In this document: positions 1-10,758 of the stretch, in pieces
Position numbering within the stretch: position 1 is the stretch's first letter
How the letters are laid out: each line of letters starts with the position of its first letter
Assembly: GCA_007692605.1 (NCBI GenBank)
Contig: REBS01000111.1
Span: 1 to 59,457, forward strand
From: Gemmatimonadales bacterium
GTDB taxonomy: Bacteria > Gemmatimonadota > Gemmatimonadetes > Longimicrobiales > Gaopeijiaceae
Direction of reading: 5' to 3'
Length of the DNA: 59,457 nt
The notes under the pieces: model-generated
The model's input: the letters and a program-made list of their open reading frames with translations, nothing else
The model's database searches: none
What the model was told of the DNA's origin: nothing
Translations under genes and position numbers: made by a program

Positions 1-32
1 ACCTCAACCCGTCGTCCTGACCCGGAGTCCTG

Positions 33-2312
33 ATGCGTGTGCGAACCCCGATCCTCCTTGCCCTCTTCACGGCCCTGACATGCGCCACGGCACCTGCTTC
101 GGCCGGTGCACTCGTGGCCGGGGGACAGCAGGCGGCGACGGCGGGGACGAACGCGCAGACAGACGCCGTACTCGCAATCCGGGTCGTCGAGGCCGGCTCG
201 GAGCAGCCCCTTTCCGGAATCCGGGTTCGACTCCCCGACCGCGGAGTGGACGGACTCACCGATGGGGACGGCCACCTGCGCTTCACCGACCTGGAGCCGG
301 GTCCGATCCGGCTGCGAATCGAGGCTCCGGGATACCACCCGCAGGAAACCCGACTCGAGCTCACCGACGGGGTGACCACGCAGCGGATCGCCCTCGACCG
401 CTGGCTCTTCGAACTCGAAGGGGTGACCACCACCGGCACCCCGCTCCGGGGGATCGCGCCCTACCAGCCCGGCCAGGCCTACGATCGCGAGGCGCTCCTG
501 CGCAGGGCGGCCACCTCGCTCGGCGAGATGCTCGACGGTGAGCCGGGGCTGGCCATGCGCTCCTTCGGTGCCTCGACCGGCCGACCCGTCATCCGGGGGC
601 TCGATGGCGATCGGGTCGCCGTGCTCGAGAACGGGCAACGAATGGGAGACATGTCCGAGACCGCCCCGGACCACGCGATCGCGATGGATCCCCTGAGTCC
701 GAGTCGGATCGAGGTGGTGCGGGGCCCGGCATCCCTCCTCTACGGCTCGAGTGCGCTGGGGGGCGTGGTGAACCTTCTTCGAGACGACATCCCCCGCACC
801 TGGAGCCAGGGGAGCTCAGGGAGCGTGGCAATCCAGGGGGCGACCGCGAACCGCCTCGAGGCCACGAGCCTGACGGGCACCCTCGGCGGTGATCGCTGGG
901 CCACCACCGGCCGGTTCGCGCTGCGCTCGGGAGACGACTTCCGCTCACCCGGCGCTACGAGCGGGATCCTTCCGGGGACCTGGGGTCGCATGACGAGCGG
1001 TGGCGCAGGAGTCGGATACCACGGGAACAGGGTGACCGGGGGCATCGCGCTTGATCTGCACGACCACGACTTCGGCCTGCCCGAGGCGCTCGACGACCCC
1101 GACGAGCGGGTCGAGCTGCGCACCGACCGCCAGCGCGCTCGTGGTGTGGTGGACCTTGAGATGAGCGGGCGATTCGAGACGCTGGAGCTTCGCGCGGCCG
1201 CCGCCCGCTACCGTCACCAGGAGGTCGAGATCGAGGGGCCTCCGGGCGGGCCGGTGGAAGAGGATGTGGAGCACGACTTCACCCGCCACACCGTCGACCT
1301 GACCCTCACCGCGACGCATGGGCCCCTGGGGCCGGCCTCGGGTGGCGCGGTCGGAGTCTCGCTCCTGTCCCAGAGCCTGGCCGTGAGCGGGGCCGACGAG
1401 TTCCATCCCGACGGATCCTCGCTCGCCCTCGCGCTCTTCGGGTTCGAACAGATCACCCTCTCGGACGCCCTCTCCCTTCAGTTCGGACTCAGGGCCGAGG
1501 GCTCGCGCATCCGCATCTTCGCGAACGAAGCCTTTCCCGAGGCCTCGGGAACTCGAAACGCGCTGACGCTCTCGGCCTCTGCCGGGCTCAGCCACCGCCT
1601 CGGGGACCGGCTCGAGGTCGGTGCCCAGATCGCCCGCGCGCACCGTTCGCCCCTCCTCGAAGAACTGCATGCCGATGGTCCCCACCTGGGAGCCGCCCGA
1701 TACGAGGTCGGAAATCCGGAACTGCGCAACGAGATCGGACATGGTGCCGACCTGTTCGCCGAATACACCACCCCCCGAGTGCGCGCCGAACTCGCAGGGT
1801 TCCTGAACCGGATCCAGGACTTCGTCTTCACCGAAGCCACGGGCGACATCGATCCGGGATCCGGTCTCCCCGTCGTCGAGTGGAAGGCGGCTCCCGCCAC
1901 CTTCCGCGGGGGCGAGGCTTCGGTCGAGTTCTTCGCGACCGATCGGCTTTCGCTCCGGGCCTCCGGGGACTGGGTCCTGGCCGACCGCCGGGACGCCGAT
2001 CGGACCCCCCTCCCCTTCATCCCCCCGGCCCGGCTGATGACCGCGCTTCGCTACGATTCGGGCTCCGTCTGGTTCGGGGCGCGCACCCGTCTCGCCGCGG
2101 CCCAGAATCGTGTCGCGCTCGGCAGCCCGACCGATGGGTACGGGCTGCTGGACCTTCAGTTCGGGATTCGCCCCGCGGGAGGCCATACCGTAGCGTTCCG
2201 CCTCGACAACGCCCTGGACACGGCGTACCGGGACCACCTCTCCCGGGTCGACGAGCGCCGCTTTCCGATGCCCGGCCGAAACCTCTCGGTGGTCTACCGC
2301 TGGGAGTTCTGA
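33..2312 (+). CDS. TonB-dependent outer-membrane receptor with N-terminal carboxypeptidase-regulatory-like domain
   Basis: This 759-residue protein is a TonB-dependent receptor that would take up an iron complex, vitamin or other large solute across the outer membrane. A signal peptide ending near ASAGA is followed by a carboxypeptidase regulatory-like beta domain (about residues 45-125), a plug domain (about 140-255, with the typical GRPVIRGLDGDRV and IEVVRGPASLLYGSSALGGV segments) and a C-terminal 22-strand-type barrel ending in the aromatic YRWEF. Length and order fit the family. GGAG lies 6 bases upstream of the ATG. No siderophore genes or TonB/ExbBD are next to it, so the substrate cannot be named. 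The gene converges on the FAS1 gene with only 8 bases between them. Confidence 0.93.
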   Translation: MRVRTPILLALFTALTCATAPASAGALVAGGQQAATAGTNAQTDAVLAIRVVEAGSEQPLSGIRVRLPDRGVDGLTDGDGHLRFTDLEPGPIRLRIEAPGYHPQETRLELTDGVTTQRIALDRWLFELEGVTTTGTPLRGIAPYQPGQAYDREALLRRAATSLGEMLDGEPGLAMRSFGASTGRPVIRGLDGDRVAVLENGQRMGDMSETAPDHAIAMDPLSPSRIEVVRGPASLLYGSSALGGVVNLLRDDIPRTWSQGSSGSVAIQGATANRLEATSLTGTLGGDRWATTGRFALRSGDDFRSPGATSGILPGTWGRMTSGGAGVGYHGNRVTGGIALDLHDHDFGLPEALDDPDERVELRTDRQRARGVVDLEMSGRFETLELRAAAARYRHQEVEIEGPPGGPVEEDVEHDFTRHTVDLTLTATHGPLGPASGGAVGVSLLSQSLAVSGADEFHPDGSSLALALFGFEQITLSDALSLQFGLRAEGSRIRIFANEAFPEASGTRNALTLSASAGLSHRLGDRLEVGAQIARAHRSPLLEELHADGPHLGAARYEVGNPELRNEIGHGADLFAEYTTPRVRAELAGFLNRIQDFVFTEATGDIDPGSGLPVVEWKAAPATFRGGEASVEFFATDRLSLRASGDWVLADRRDADRTPLPFIPPARLMTALRYDSGSVWFGARTRLAAAQNRVALGSPTDGYGLLDLQFGIRPAGGHTVAFRLDNALDTAYRDHLSRVDERRFPMPGRNLSVVYRWEF

Positions 2313-2320
2313 CCCGCCTT

Positions 2321-2884
2321 CTAGGCGTCAGGCACCAGGACCGACGTCATGACGTGGATGATCCCGTTTCGGGCGGGGATATCCGACGTCAGCATGAACT
2401 TGCCATTGATCTCGACCCCCTGACGCGTATCGGAGACCTGGAGCATTCCACCCTGCGCGGTCTCCAGCTCGGACTCTTCGCGAAGATCCCGGACCCGCAG
2501 CTCTCCCGGCACGACATGGTACAGGAGGATCTGGGCGAGTGCGTCCGTATCTTCCAGCAGCGCCTCCAGGGTGCCGTCCGGGAGATCGGCGAACGCCCCG
2601 TCGGTCGGAGCAAAGACGGTGAAGGGGCCCTCGCCCTCGAGGGTCTCGGTCAGCCCTGCGGCCTCGACGGCTCTCACCAGGGTCGAAAACTGACCGGCCG
2701 CGATGGCCACATCCACGATGGAATTCTGGGATGCCGCCGGTGCATCGGATTCGCGCGGGGTGGACTCCGAAGACTCTCCGCACCCCGAAAGAAGGACCAT
2801 CCCCCCCACGAGCAGCAGGAGGACGGCGGCGACATGGGACCCGAACCGTGTGATCGAATGGCAGGATGTGATGGTCATGTGCAT
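2321..2884 (-). CDS. FAS1 (fasciclin) domain lipoprotein
   Basis: A 187-residue exported protein with one FAS1 domain, a fold used for adhesion or ligand binding at the cell surface. A hydrophobic signal ends in the lipobox VLLSGC, so it is probably lipid-anchored. The FAS1 core shows FTVFAPTDGAFADLP, the YHVVPGELR segment and the closing NGIIHVMTSVL. I chose the start at 2884 because GAGGG precedes it and the signal peptide begins there; the ATG two codons inside (2878) is equally possible. A longer upstream reading to 3052 adds only arginine-rich junk. The upstream region carries two GGGGA-TCCCC palindromes. A second FAS1 lipoprotein sits at 45872. Confidence 0.88.
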   Translation of the reverse strand: MHMTITSCHSITRFGSHVAAVLLLLVGGMVLLSGCGESSESTPRESDAPAASQNSIVDVAIAAGQFSTLVRAVEAAGLTETLEGEGPFTVFAPTDGAFADLPDGTLEALLEDTDALAQILLYHVVPGELRVRDLREESELETAQGGMLQVSDTRQGVEINGKFMLTSDIPARNGIIHVMTSVLVPDA

Positions 2885-2983
2885 GTACCCTCGGATGCGG
2901 TGGGGAGCAGTGCAGCGCGGGGCCGGCACCCTGATCGCAGGGTTCCCGCGACGCCTCGGGCGATCGTGGACATTCGCATTCGG

Positions 2984-3054
2984 AGTGTAGCGCGTTCGGT
3001 CGTCGGCATCCGTCGGGGGAATTCCCCGTCGTCGTGTGGGGAAAGTCCCCACAC
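2984..3054 (-). promoter_or_regulatory. Candidate activated promoter with two GGGGA-n-TCCCC palindromes
   Basis: Reading toward the FAS1 gene, TACACT at 2984-2989 fits a TAnnnT -10 element, but no TTG-type -35 lies 17-18 bases upstream. Upstream are the palindrome GGGGAATTCCCC (3016-3027) and GTGTGGGGA-AAG-TCCCCACAC (3034-3054, 9-base arms). If transcription starts near 2977, their centres lie at about -44 and -67, positions usual for activator sites. Their centres are about 22 bp apart, two helical turns. They could equally act on the divergent phosphatase gene at 3136. Confidence 0.5.
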
Positions 3055-3135
3055 AGCCGGCGTGCTGGAGTCACGGATCCGAACGGCCGTTGATCGGGCC
3101 TTCCGTGTGGCGGCCGCCACCCCCATCTTGCCCCC

Positions 3136-3840
3136 ATGCCGACTCCCGAACCCAGCCTCGTTTTCGATTTCGACTCCACCCTCGTGACCGTCGAGGGCGC
3201 CGACGAGCTCTTCCGGCGCTCCCTGGAGCCCTCCCCGCGCATCAATTCCACGGGTGAGAATCCCGAAGACACACACGACCGCGGCACCCGGCTTGCCCGC
3301 TTCCGGGAACTCACGGATCAAGGAATGGCGGGCACGATTTCATACGAGGAGTCGTTCGCGGCCCGGATGGCCCTCCTCGATCTCTCCTTCGGGGAGGTCG
3401 AGCAGGTGGCCGAATCCCTCCTGGAGCATCTCACCCCTTCGGTTCGGCGCTGCCGAGAGCACTTTCGGACCCACGCGGATCGGAGCTGGATCGTCTCGGG
3501 CGGGTTCGAGGAGCTGATCCGGCCCGTGGCCGACTGGCTGGGGATCGACCGCTCCCGGATCCGCGCGCACCGGCTTCGATTCGACTCCCAGGATCGGCTC
3601 GCCGGGGTGGACCCGACGACTCCCATCGCCCGTGGCGGAAAACCCGAAGCCATGAGGGAACTGGACCTTCCCCGCCCCGTATGGATCATAGGAGACGGCG
3701 CCACCGACCTGGAGTTGCGGGAGCTGGGGCTGGCCGAGCGCTTTTTCGCGTTCACCGAGAACCGTGCGCGGCCCTCGGTGACCGACCGTGCCGACCACAT
3801 TCTGCATTCGATCGAGGACCTCTTCGCATGGCCGAACTGA
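3136..3840 (+). CDS. serB: HAD-family phosphoserine phosphatase-like enzyme
   Basis: A 234-residue haloacid-dehalogenase phosphatase, most likely phosphoserine phosphatase, the last step of serine synthesis. Motif I is DFDSTL (residues about 11-16, nucleophile Asp plus acid Asp), motif II is the Ser of IVSGGFEEL, and motif III is GDGATDLELRE with GGKPEA supplying the Lys. A cap insertion lies between motif I and II, as in the SerB type. The gene overlaps the start of serA by 13 bases, so the two are translationally coupled, which supports the serine pathway role. serC is not nearby. A related HAD phosphatase acting on another small phosphate ester is the alternative. Confidence 0.8.
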   Translation: MPTPEPSLVFDFDSTLVTVEGADELFRRSLEPSPRINSTGENPEDTHDRGTRLARFRELTDQGMAGTISYEESFAARMALLDLSFGEVEQVAESLLEHLTPSVRRCREHFRTHADRSWIVSGGFEELIRPVADWLGIDRSRIRAHRLRFDSQDRLAGVDPTTPIARGGKPEAMRELDLPRPVWIIGDGATDLELRELGLAERFFAFTENRARPSVTDRADHILHSIEDLFAWPN

Positions 3841-5048
3841 ACGCCCCTCCCCGCCGAGCGCTCCTGCTCGAGTCGATCCACCCGAAGGCGAGCGAGCGAT
3901 TCGAACGCGCCGGAATCCAGGTGGAGCGGCTGCGCGGCTCCCTCTCCGAAGACGAGTTGATCGAGCGCCTGGAAGGAGTTTCGCTGCTGGGGATCCGGTC
4001 CAAGACCCAGCTCACCCGTCGGGTGATCGAGGCGGCCCCCGACCTCGAGGTGGCGGGGGCCTTCTGCATCGGGACCAATCAGGTCGACCTCGACGCCTGT
4101 CTCGATCGCGGGATCCCGGTCTTCAACGCCCCGTACGCCAACACCCGGAGCGTGGTCGAACTCGCGCTCGCCCAGATCATCATTCTGATGCGCAATGTGC
4201 TCGAGAAGAGCACCCTTTTGCACAGGGGCGAGTGGCGAAAGTCGGCCGGGACCGCACGCGAGGTCCGCGGCAAGACGCTCGGGATCGTGGGGTACGGAAA
4301 CATCGGCGCACAGCTCTCGATCCTGGCCGAGGGGATCGGAATGCAGGTGCGCTACTACGACGTGATCGACAAGCTGGCGCTCGGAAATGCCCGCGCCTGC
4401 CGGACCCTCGAGGAGCTGCTGGAACGATCGGATGCGGTGTCGGTCCATGTGGATGGGAGCCGGCACAACCATCACCTCTTCGGGGCCCGGGAGTTTTCGA
4501 TGATGAAGGACGGCGCCGTCTTCATCAATCTGAGCCGTGGCTTCGTGGTCGACCTTCAGGCGCTGAAGGACGCGCTGGAGTCGGGAAGGCTCCGGAGCGC
4601 GGCGGTCGACGTCTTCCCGCAGGAGCCCCGGGGCGATGGGAGCGGATTCGAGTCTCCGCTGCAGGGAATGCCGAACGTACTTCTGACCCCGCACATCGGG
4701 GGGAGTACCGAAGAGGCCCAGGAGAAGATCGCCGGATTCGTGCCCGACAAGATCCTCAACTACCTCGAGCTCGGCTCCACCAGCATCTCGGTGAACTTTC
4801 CGAACCTGCAGCTGCCCGGCATCGAGGGGGCCCATCGGCTCGCCCACATCCATCGCAACGTGCCCGGCGTCCTGGCCGAGATCAACAAGGCGCTCGCCGA
4901 CCGCGACCTGAACATCACCGGCCAGTACCTGAAGACGAACGAGCGGGTCGGGTACGTGATCACCGACGTGGAGTCGAACTACGACGAGCGCGTCGTCGGC
5001 GAGCTGCGCGCAATCCCCGAGACCCATCGGGTGCGGGTCCTGTACTAG
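3828..5048 (+). CDS. serA: D-3-phosphoglycerate dehydrogenase
   Basis: This 406-residue enzyme oxidises 3-phosphoglycerate to 3-phosphohydroxypyruvate with NAD, the first step of serine synthesis. It has the substrate domain (about 10-105 and 300-325), a Rossmann domain with GIVGYGNIGAQLS (about 148-160), the catalytic Arg in NLSRGFVVD, the Glu loop and the His of LTPHIGGSTEEAQEK, then a C-terminal ACT domain (about 335-406) starting HRNVPGVLAEINKAL. Length matches the short E. coli type. I placed the start at the ATG of MAELN inside the end of the phosphatase gene; further upstream the frame is only shadow. Its stop shares the tetranucleotide CTAG with the stop of glpX on the other strand. 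Confidence 0.95.
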   Translation: MAELNAPPRRALLLESIHPKASERFERAGIQVERLRGSLSEDELIERLEGVSLLGIRSKTQLTRRVIEAAPDLEVAGAFCIGTNQVDLDACLDRGIPVFNAPYANTRSVVELALAQIIILMRNVLEKSTLLHRGEWRKSAGTAREVRGKTLGIVGYGNIGAQLSILAEGIGMQVRYYDVIDKLALGNARACRTLEELLERSDAVSVHVDGSRHNHHLFGAREFSMMKDGAVFINLSRGFVVDLQALKDALESGRLRSAAVDVFPQEPRGDGSGFESPLQGMPNVLLTPHIGGSTEEAQEKIAGFVPDKILNYLELGSTSISVNFPNLQLPGIEGAHRLAHIHRNVPGVLAEINKALADRDLNITGQYLKTNERVGYVITDVESNYDERVVGELRAIPETHRVRVLY

Positions 5049-6082
5049 TCGCTGACGACCTCGATGACCCGCTCGCGGGCGTCGCGACCAAAGATGTGCC
5101 TGGCATCGAGACGATGCATCCCCCGCACGTGCCGGACAGATCCGGATCCCGCCCGAATGACGAGGCTCTCGGTGCTCACGCCGAGCGCGCGGTCATAGCG
5201 GACCCCCTCGAGAAACGGACTCCCTGTGATGGCGGTCGCCGCGAAGAATGCGTCGTCGCTGCGGACCAGGTCGTCGGCGGCCAGGATCCGCCGCAGCTCG
5301 TCGGGGCCGAGCTCCAGGCGAAGTCGATTGCGTTCCTCGCTCAGCTGAGGCGCGAGACGTCCCTGCATCACCCCACCCAGCGCCTTGACCGCCACGGCGG
5401 CGATGACCCCCTCGGGCGTGCCGCCGATGCCCATGAGCAGATCGACGCCCGTCCCCGGGTACGCCGCCAGGATGGCGCCCATGACGTCGCCGTCGGTGTG
5501 GAGAGAAACGCGAGCCCCTGCGGTCCGCAGCTCGGCCACCAGCTCGCGGTGCCGAGGCTTCTCCAGCACGAAGACGGTGAGCTGCTCCACCGGCCGCCCG
5601 GTTGCTTCGGCGGCTCGCTCCAGGTTTTCGGTGGGCGACAGGCTCATGTCGATCACGCCCTTCAGGTCGGAGCCTCCCACCAGCTTGTCCATGTAATACG
5701 AGGATCCCGGCTTCCACATCGATCCTCCGGGTGCGGCCGCGATCACGGCGATCGCGTTGTCCCGCCCGAGCGCCAGGAGCCGGGTCCCTTCCACCGGGTC
5801 GACCGCCAGGTCCAGCTCCGGGGCGTCGCCCGTGCCGACCCGCTCCCCGTTGAAGAGCATGGGGGCGTCGTCCTTCTCGCCCTCTCCGATCACGATCGTT
5901 CCGGACATCCGGATCGTCCCCAGTACCGCCCGCATCGCCGCCACGGCAGCTCCGTCGCCGGCCTTCCCGTCGCCACGCCCCATGTAGGGCGCGGACGAGA
6001 GGGCGGCGGCCTCGGTCACGCGCACGAGCTCCATACCGAGATTGCGATCGATCGGGGGGGAAGGCTCAGATGAATCGGACAT
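5045..6082 (-). CDS. glpX: Class II fructose-1,6-bisphosphatase
   Basis: A 345-residue GlpX-type fructose-1,6-bisphosphatase, a metal-dependent gluconeogenic enzyme. Diagnostic segments are DRNLGMELVRVTEAAAL near the N-terminus, IVIGEGEKDDAPML, the metal-binding DPVEGTRLLALGRDNA and the sugar-binding GIGGTPEGVIAA. Length agrees with the family. The start at 6082 was chosen because GGAG stands 9 bases upstream; the in-frame ATG at 6127 adds 15 residues without similarity. The gene is convergent with serA and divergent from the ABC exporter. Confidence 0.95.
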   Translation of the reverse strand: MSDSSEPSPPIDRNLGMELVRVTEAAALSSAPYMGRGDGKAGDGAAVAAMRAVLGTIRMSGTIVIGEGEKDDAPMLFNGERVGTGDAPELDLAVDPVEGTRLLALGRDNAIAVIAAAPGGSMWKPGSSYYMDKLVGGSDLKGVIDMSLSPTENLERAAEATGRPVEQLTVFVLEKPRHRELVAELRTAGARVSLHTDGDVMGAILAAYPGTGVDLLMGIGGTPEGVIAAVAVKALGGVMQGRLAPQLSEERNRLRLELGPDELRRILAADDLVRSDDAFFAATAITGSPFLEGVRYDRALGVSTESLVIRAGSGSVRHVRGMHRLDARHIFGRDARERVIEVVSD

Positions 6083-6144
6083 GCAAAGACACTCCGTGAA
6101 GTGTGATGGGACCCTCGACCCGTTCAAGGTAGTATGAGGTCGAC

Positions 6145-7092
6145 GTGTACACCGACCCCTCCCCCGAAACCGACTCTCCCGCGATCCGCTGTCGAGGCCT
6201 GATCAAGAGCTTCGGAGCGGTCCAGGCAGTGCGTGGTCTTGATCTCGAGATCCCGCGTGGGGAATGCTATGGTCTGCTGGGCCCGAACGGTGCCGGGAAG
6301 ACCACGACCGTCGAGATCCTGGAAGGCCTCCAGGAACCCGATCGCGGCGAGGTCGAGATCCTGGGGATGCGCTGGGCCGATCAGGGCAAGGCGATCCGCC
6401 GGCGGCTCGGAGTCCAGCTCCAGGAGGTCCGGCTGACCGACAAACTCCGGGTTCGCGAAGTGGTGCGCCTCTTCCGCTCCTTCTATCCCAGGGGACCTTC
6501 GGTGGCCGAGCTCCTCGAGCGGGTGCACCTGACCGAAAAGCAGAGCGCCTACGTGCGTGACCTTTCGGGGGGACAGCGACAGCGGCTCTCGGTGGCCTGC
6601 GCGCTGGCCGGCGACCCCGACCTGCTCTTTCTCGACGAGCCCACCACGGGGCTGGATCCCCAGGCCCGACGGGCCCTGTGGGAGATCATCGAGTCGTTTC
6701 GAGACGAAGGGGGGACAATCCTGCTGACCACCCATTTCATGGACGAGGCCGAGCGCCTGGCGGACCGCGTGGCGATCATGGACCACGGCACCATCCTGAT
6801 CGAGGGCACGCCGCAGCAACTCATCGCCACCCTGGGCGGAGCCCACGTGATCGAGTTCGAGCCCACCGTGCGGGTCGAGGTGCTGGAGCTGGGAGAGCTG
6901 CCCAGCGTGAAATCGGTCCGGGAGCGAGGCCCCCTCCGCTTTCTGACCTGCGACGAGCTGCACGAGACCCTCCCCGCCCTGGTCGCCCTGGTCGATAGCC
7001 GCGGCGGCCATCTCGCGTCGCTGACCACCCACCGGGCCACCCTCGACGACGTCTTCCTCGCCCGCACCGGCCGGCAGCTCCGTGATGGGTGA
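6145..7092 (+). CDS. ABC transporter ATP-binding subunit (DrrA/CcmA type)
   Basis: The 315-residue ATPase of a two-gene ABC-2 exporter. Walker A is GPNGAGKTT (about residues 47-55), the signature is LSGGQRQRL, Walker B plus D-loop is LLFLDEPTTGLDPQ, and the switch His is in TTHFMDEAERL. A C-terminal extension of about 80 residues is typical of drug-export DrrA-like subunits. It starts with GTG after a GAGG at a good distance. It overlaps the permease gene by 8 bases. Substrate is unknown; drug, lipid or polysaccharide export are all possible. Confidence 0.92.
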   Translation: MYTDPSPETDSPAIRCRGLIKSFGAVQAVRGLDLEIPRGECYGLLGPNGAGKTTTVEILEGLQEPDRGEVEILGMRWADQGKAIRRRLGVQLQEVRLTDKLRVREVVRLFRSFYPRGPSVAELLERVHLTEKQSAYVRDLSGGQRQRLSVACALAGDPDLLFLDEPTTGLDPQARRALWEIIESFRDEGGTILLTTHFMDEAERLADRVAIMDHGTILIEGTPQQLIATLGGAHVIEFEPTVRVEVLELGELPSVKSVRERGPLRFLTCDELHETLPALVALVDSRGGHLASLTTHRATLDDVFLARTGRQLRDG

Positions 7093-8122
7093 TCTGAGGT
7101 CGCTCGGGCAGCTCACCCTCAGTCGCCTTCGGGTGATGCTCCGCGAACCCGAGATCATCTTCTGGGTCTTCGCCTTCCCTCTGCTCCTGGCGATCGGGCT
7201 GGGGGTGGCCTTCTCGGATCCGATGCCCGACACCCCCCGGGTGGCGATCGAGTCGGGCTCGGGTGGCGAGCGCTTCATCGATGCCCTGCGGGCGGACCCC
7301 GAGATCGAGATCCGGATTCTCGGAGTCGAGGAGGCCTCCGACGCCCTTCGACGGGGCGAGGTCTCGCTCGTCATCGCGGGCGACGAGACGACCCTTCAGT
7401 TCCGCTACGATCCGACGCGGGCCGAGGCCCGAACGGCGCGCCTCGCCGCGGAGCGCAGCATCCAGCGCGAGGCCGGAGGCCCAGCCCCGGTCACGATCCG
7501 CCCGCAGGAGGTCGAGCAGCTCGGACATCGGTACATCGACTGGCTGATCCCGGGGATCATCGGGTTCAACCTGATGAGCACGGGGCTCTGGGGCATCGGC
7601 TTCTACATCACGCAGAGCCGGCAGAACCGACAGCTCAAGCGGCTGATCGCCACGCCGATGCCCCGTGGACACTTCCTTCTGGCGCAGATCCTCGCCCGCT
7701 TCGTGTTTCTGATCGGCGAGATCCCCCTCCTTATCCTGGCCGCCTGGCTCCTCTTCGACGTACCGATGGCAGGAGGGATCGTCTCACTCGCCGTGGTCGT
7801 GCTGATCGGGGCCGCATCCTTCTGCGGCCTGGGGCTGCTGGCGAGTTCGCGGACCCGCACCACCGAGGGCGCCAGCGGGATCATCAACGCGATCGTGATG
7901 CCGATGGTGGTGCTTTGCGGCGTGTTCTTCTCGACCGCCCGCTTTCCCGATGCCATGCAGCCGCTGATCCGGATTCTCCCGCTCACCCCGCTCAACGATG
8001 CGCTCCGGGCGGTCTACAACGACGGCCTGGCCTTCACCGCCGTCGCCGGTGAACTCGCGCTCCTGGCGACCTGGGGCATCGTGGCCTTCGTCCTGGCGCT
8101 CCGCTGGTTCCGCTGGCAGTGA
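7085..8122 (+). CDS. ABC-2 type transporter permease
   Basis: A 345-residue membrane subunit pairing with the upstream ATPase. An N-terminal helix (FWVFAFPLLLAIGLGVAF) is followed by a periplasmic segment of about 120 residues and then five to six helices, the layout of the ABC-2 permease family. A GTG one codon upstream (7082) could also start it. Overlap with the ATPase gene implies coupled translation. No efflux adaptor or outer-membrane channel lies nearby. Confidence 0.9.
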   Translation: MGDLRSLGQLTLSRLRVMLREPEIIFWVFAFPLLLAIGLGVAFSDPMPDTPRVAIESGSGGERFIDALRADPEIEIRILGVEEASDALRRGEVSLVIAGDETTLQFRYDPTRAEARTARLAAERSIQREAGGPAPVTIRPQEVEQLGHRYIDWLIPGIIGFNLMSTGLWGIGFYITQSRQNRQLKRLIATPMPRGHFLLAQILARFVFLIGEIPLLILAAWLLFDVPMAGGIVSLAVVVLIGAASFCGLGLLASSRTRTTEGASGIINAIVMPMVVLCGVFFSTARFPDAMQPLIRILPLTPLNDALRAVYNDGLAFTAVAGELALLATWGIVAFVLALRWFRWQ

Positions 8123-8144
8123 CGCCCCCTCGGGAGCCGACCGA

Positions 8145-9791
<1,647 letters not shown>

Positions 9792-9841
9792 GAGGGCGGC
9801 TCCGGTGGCGGGAGGGTCAGGGTCCATGAACCCCCACGTGC

Positions 9842-9861
9842 GGTCGCGGGGTTCCGCGACC
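9842..9861 (-). terminator. Perfect hairpin between ppk2 and the acetolactate synthase-like gene
   Basis: GGTCGCGG (9842-9849) and CCGCGACC (9854-9861) are perfect 8-base arms around a four-base loop. It lies just after the PPK2 stop and before the next gene on the minus strand. No T-run follows, so it may attenuate or stabilise RNA ends rather than act as a full intrinsic terminator. Confidence 0.4.
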
Positions 9862-9880
9862 CCCCGGCAGGGCTACCCGG

Positions 9881-10684
9881 TCATTCGATACGGATCCCGC
9901 TCAGGTCGCCCTCGGGCTCGGGATACGTCATCTCGAGGCCCTCGAGCGTCTCGACCAGGATCCGGGCGATCACCAGGTTCCGGTACCACTTGGAGTTGGC
10001 CGGAATCACGTACCAGGGAGCCCGCTCGGTACTCGTCCGGTTCAGGGCGACCTCGAAGGCCTCCTGGTAGGCATCCCAGTGCTTCCGCTCCTCGAGGTCC
10101 GCGGGACTGAACTTCCAGCGCTTGCGAGGCGTGTCGAGCCGGGACTGAAGTCGCTCGGCCTGCTCCTCGCGGGAGATGTGAAGAAAGAACTTGAGGATCG
10201 TCGTGCCCTCGTCCGCCAGCATCCGCTCAAAGTCCCGGATGTGGTCGTAGCGCCGCTCCCAGACCGATGCGGGAACCAGGTTGTGCACGCGCACCACCAG
10301 CACGTCCTCGTAGTGGCTCCGGTTGAAGATCCGGATCTCGCCGGTGGCGGGGGTCTCGCGATGCACCCGCCAGAGGTAGTCGTGCGCCCGCTCCCGCGAC
10401 GAGGGGACCTTGAAGCTCGCAACCTTCACCCCCTGCGGATTCACACTCCGGAAGACATGCCGGATCACCCCGTCCTTGCCGCCCGAGTCCATGGCCTGAA
10501 GGACCACCAGGAGCCGGTGCTTCCCCTGCGCGTAGAGGAGCTCCTGCAGCTCGCGAAGCCGCAGTGTCAGCTCCTCCAGGTACTCCTTTCCCAGGCTCTT
10601 TCCCTCGTCATGGGTCAGTCGCTCCGAGGGATCCACCTCGGCCATTCGAAACTCGCTGTTCGGCTTCACTCGATATCGATCCAT
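9881..10684 (-). CDS. ppk2: Polyphosphate kinase 2 family protein
   Basis: A 267-residue single-domain PPK2, which transfers phosphate between polyphosphate and nucleotides. Walker A-like AMDSGGKDG (about residues 64-72), the Walker B region RIFNRSHYEDVLVVRVH and the basic lid RKRWKFS are all present. Length is that of class I/III enzymes. Which nucleotide is used cannot be told from the sequence. It stands alone, separated by a hairpin from the downstream gene. Confidence 0.92.
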   Translation of the reverse strand: MDRYRVKPNSEFRMAEVDPSERLTHDEGKSLGKEYLEELTLRLRELQELLYAQGKHRLLVVLQAMDSGGKDGVIRHVFRSVNPQGVKVASFKVPSSRERAHDYLWRVHRETPATGEIRIFNRSHYEDVLVVRVHNLVPASVWERRYDHIRDFERMLADEGTTILKFFLHISREEQAERLQSRLDTPRKRWKFSPADLEERKHWDAYQEAFEVALNRTSTERAPWYVIPANSKWYRNLVIARILVETLEGLEMTYPEPEGDLSGIRIE

Positions 10685-10758
10685 TCCCCTCTCCCCTTAT
10701 TGGGTCGCACCCTGCATCTCCCCGACGTGGGGCTTCATCAAAGATACAAGAGCGGCAC

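Noticed and set aside
3788..6073. Open frame of 761 codons on the plus strand
   Set aside because: Crosses serA in another frame and glpX antisense; both real genes have clear family motifs.
6129..6145. Leaderless promoter directly before the ABC transporter gene
   Set aside because: TAGTAT sits close to the GTG, but no -35 is present and a GAGG ribosome site explains the start.
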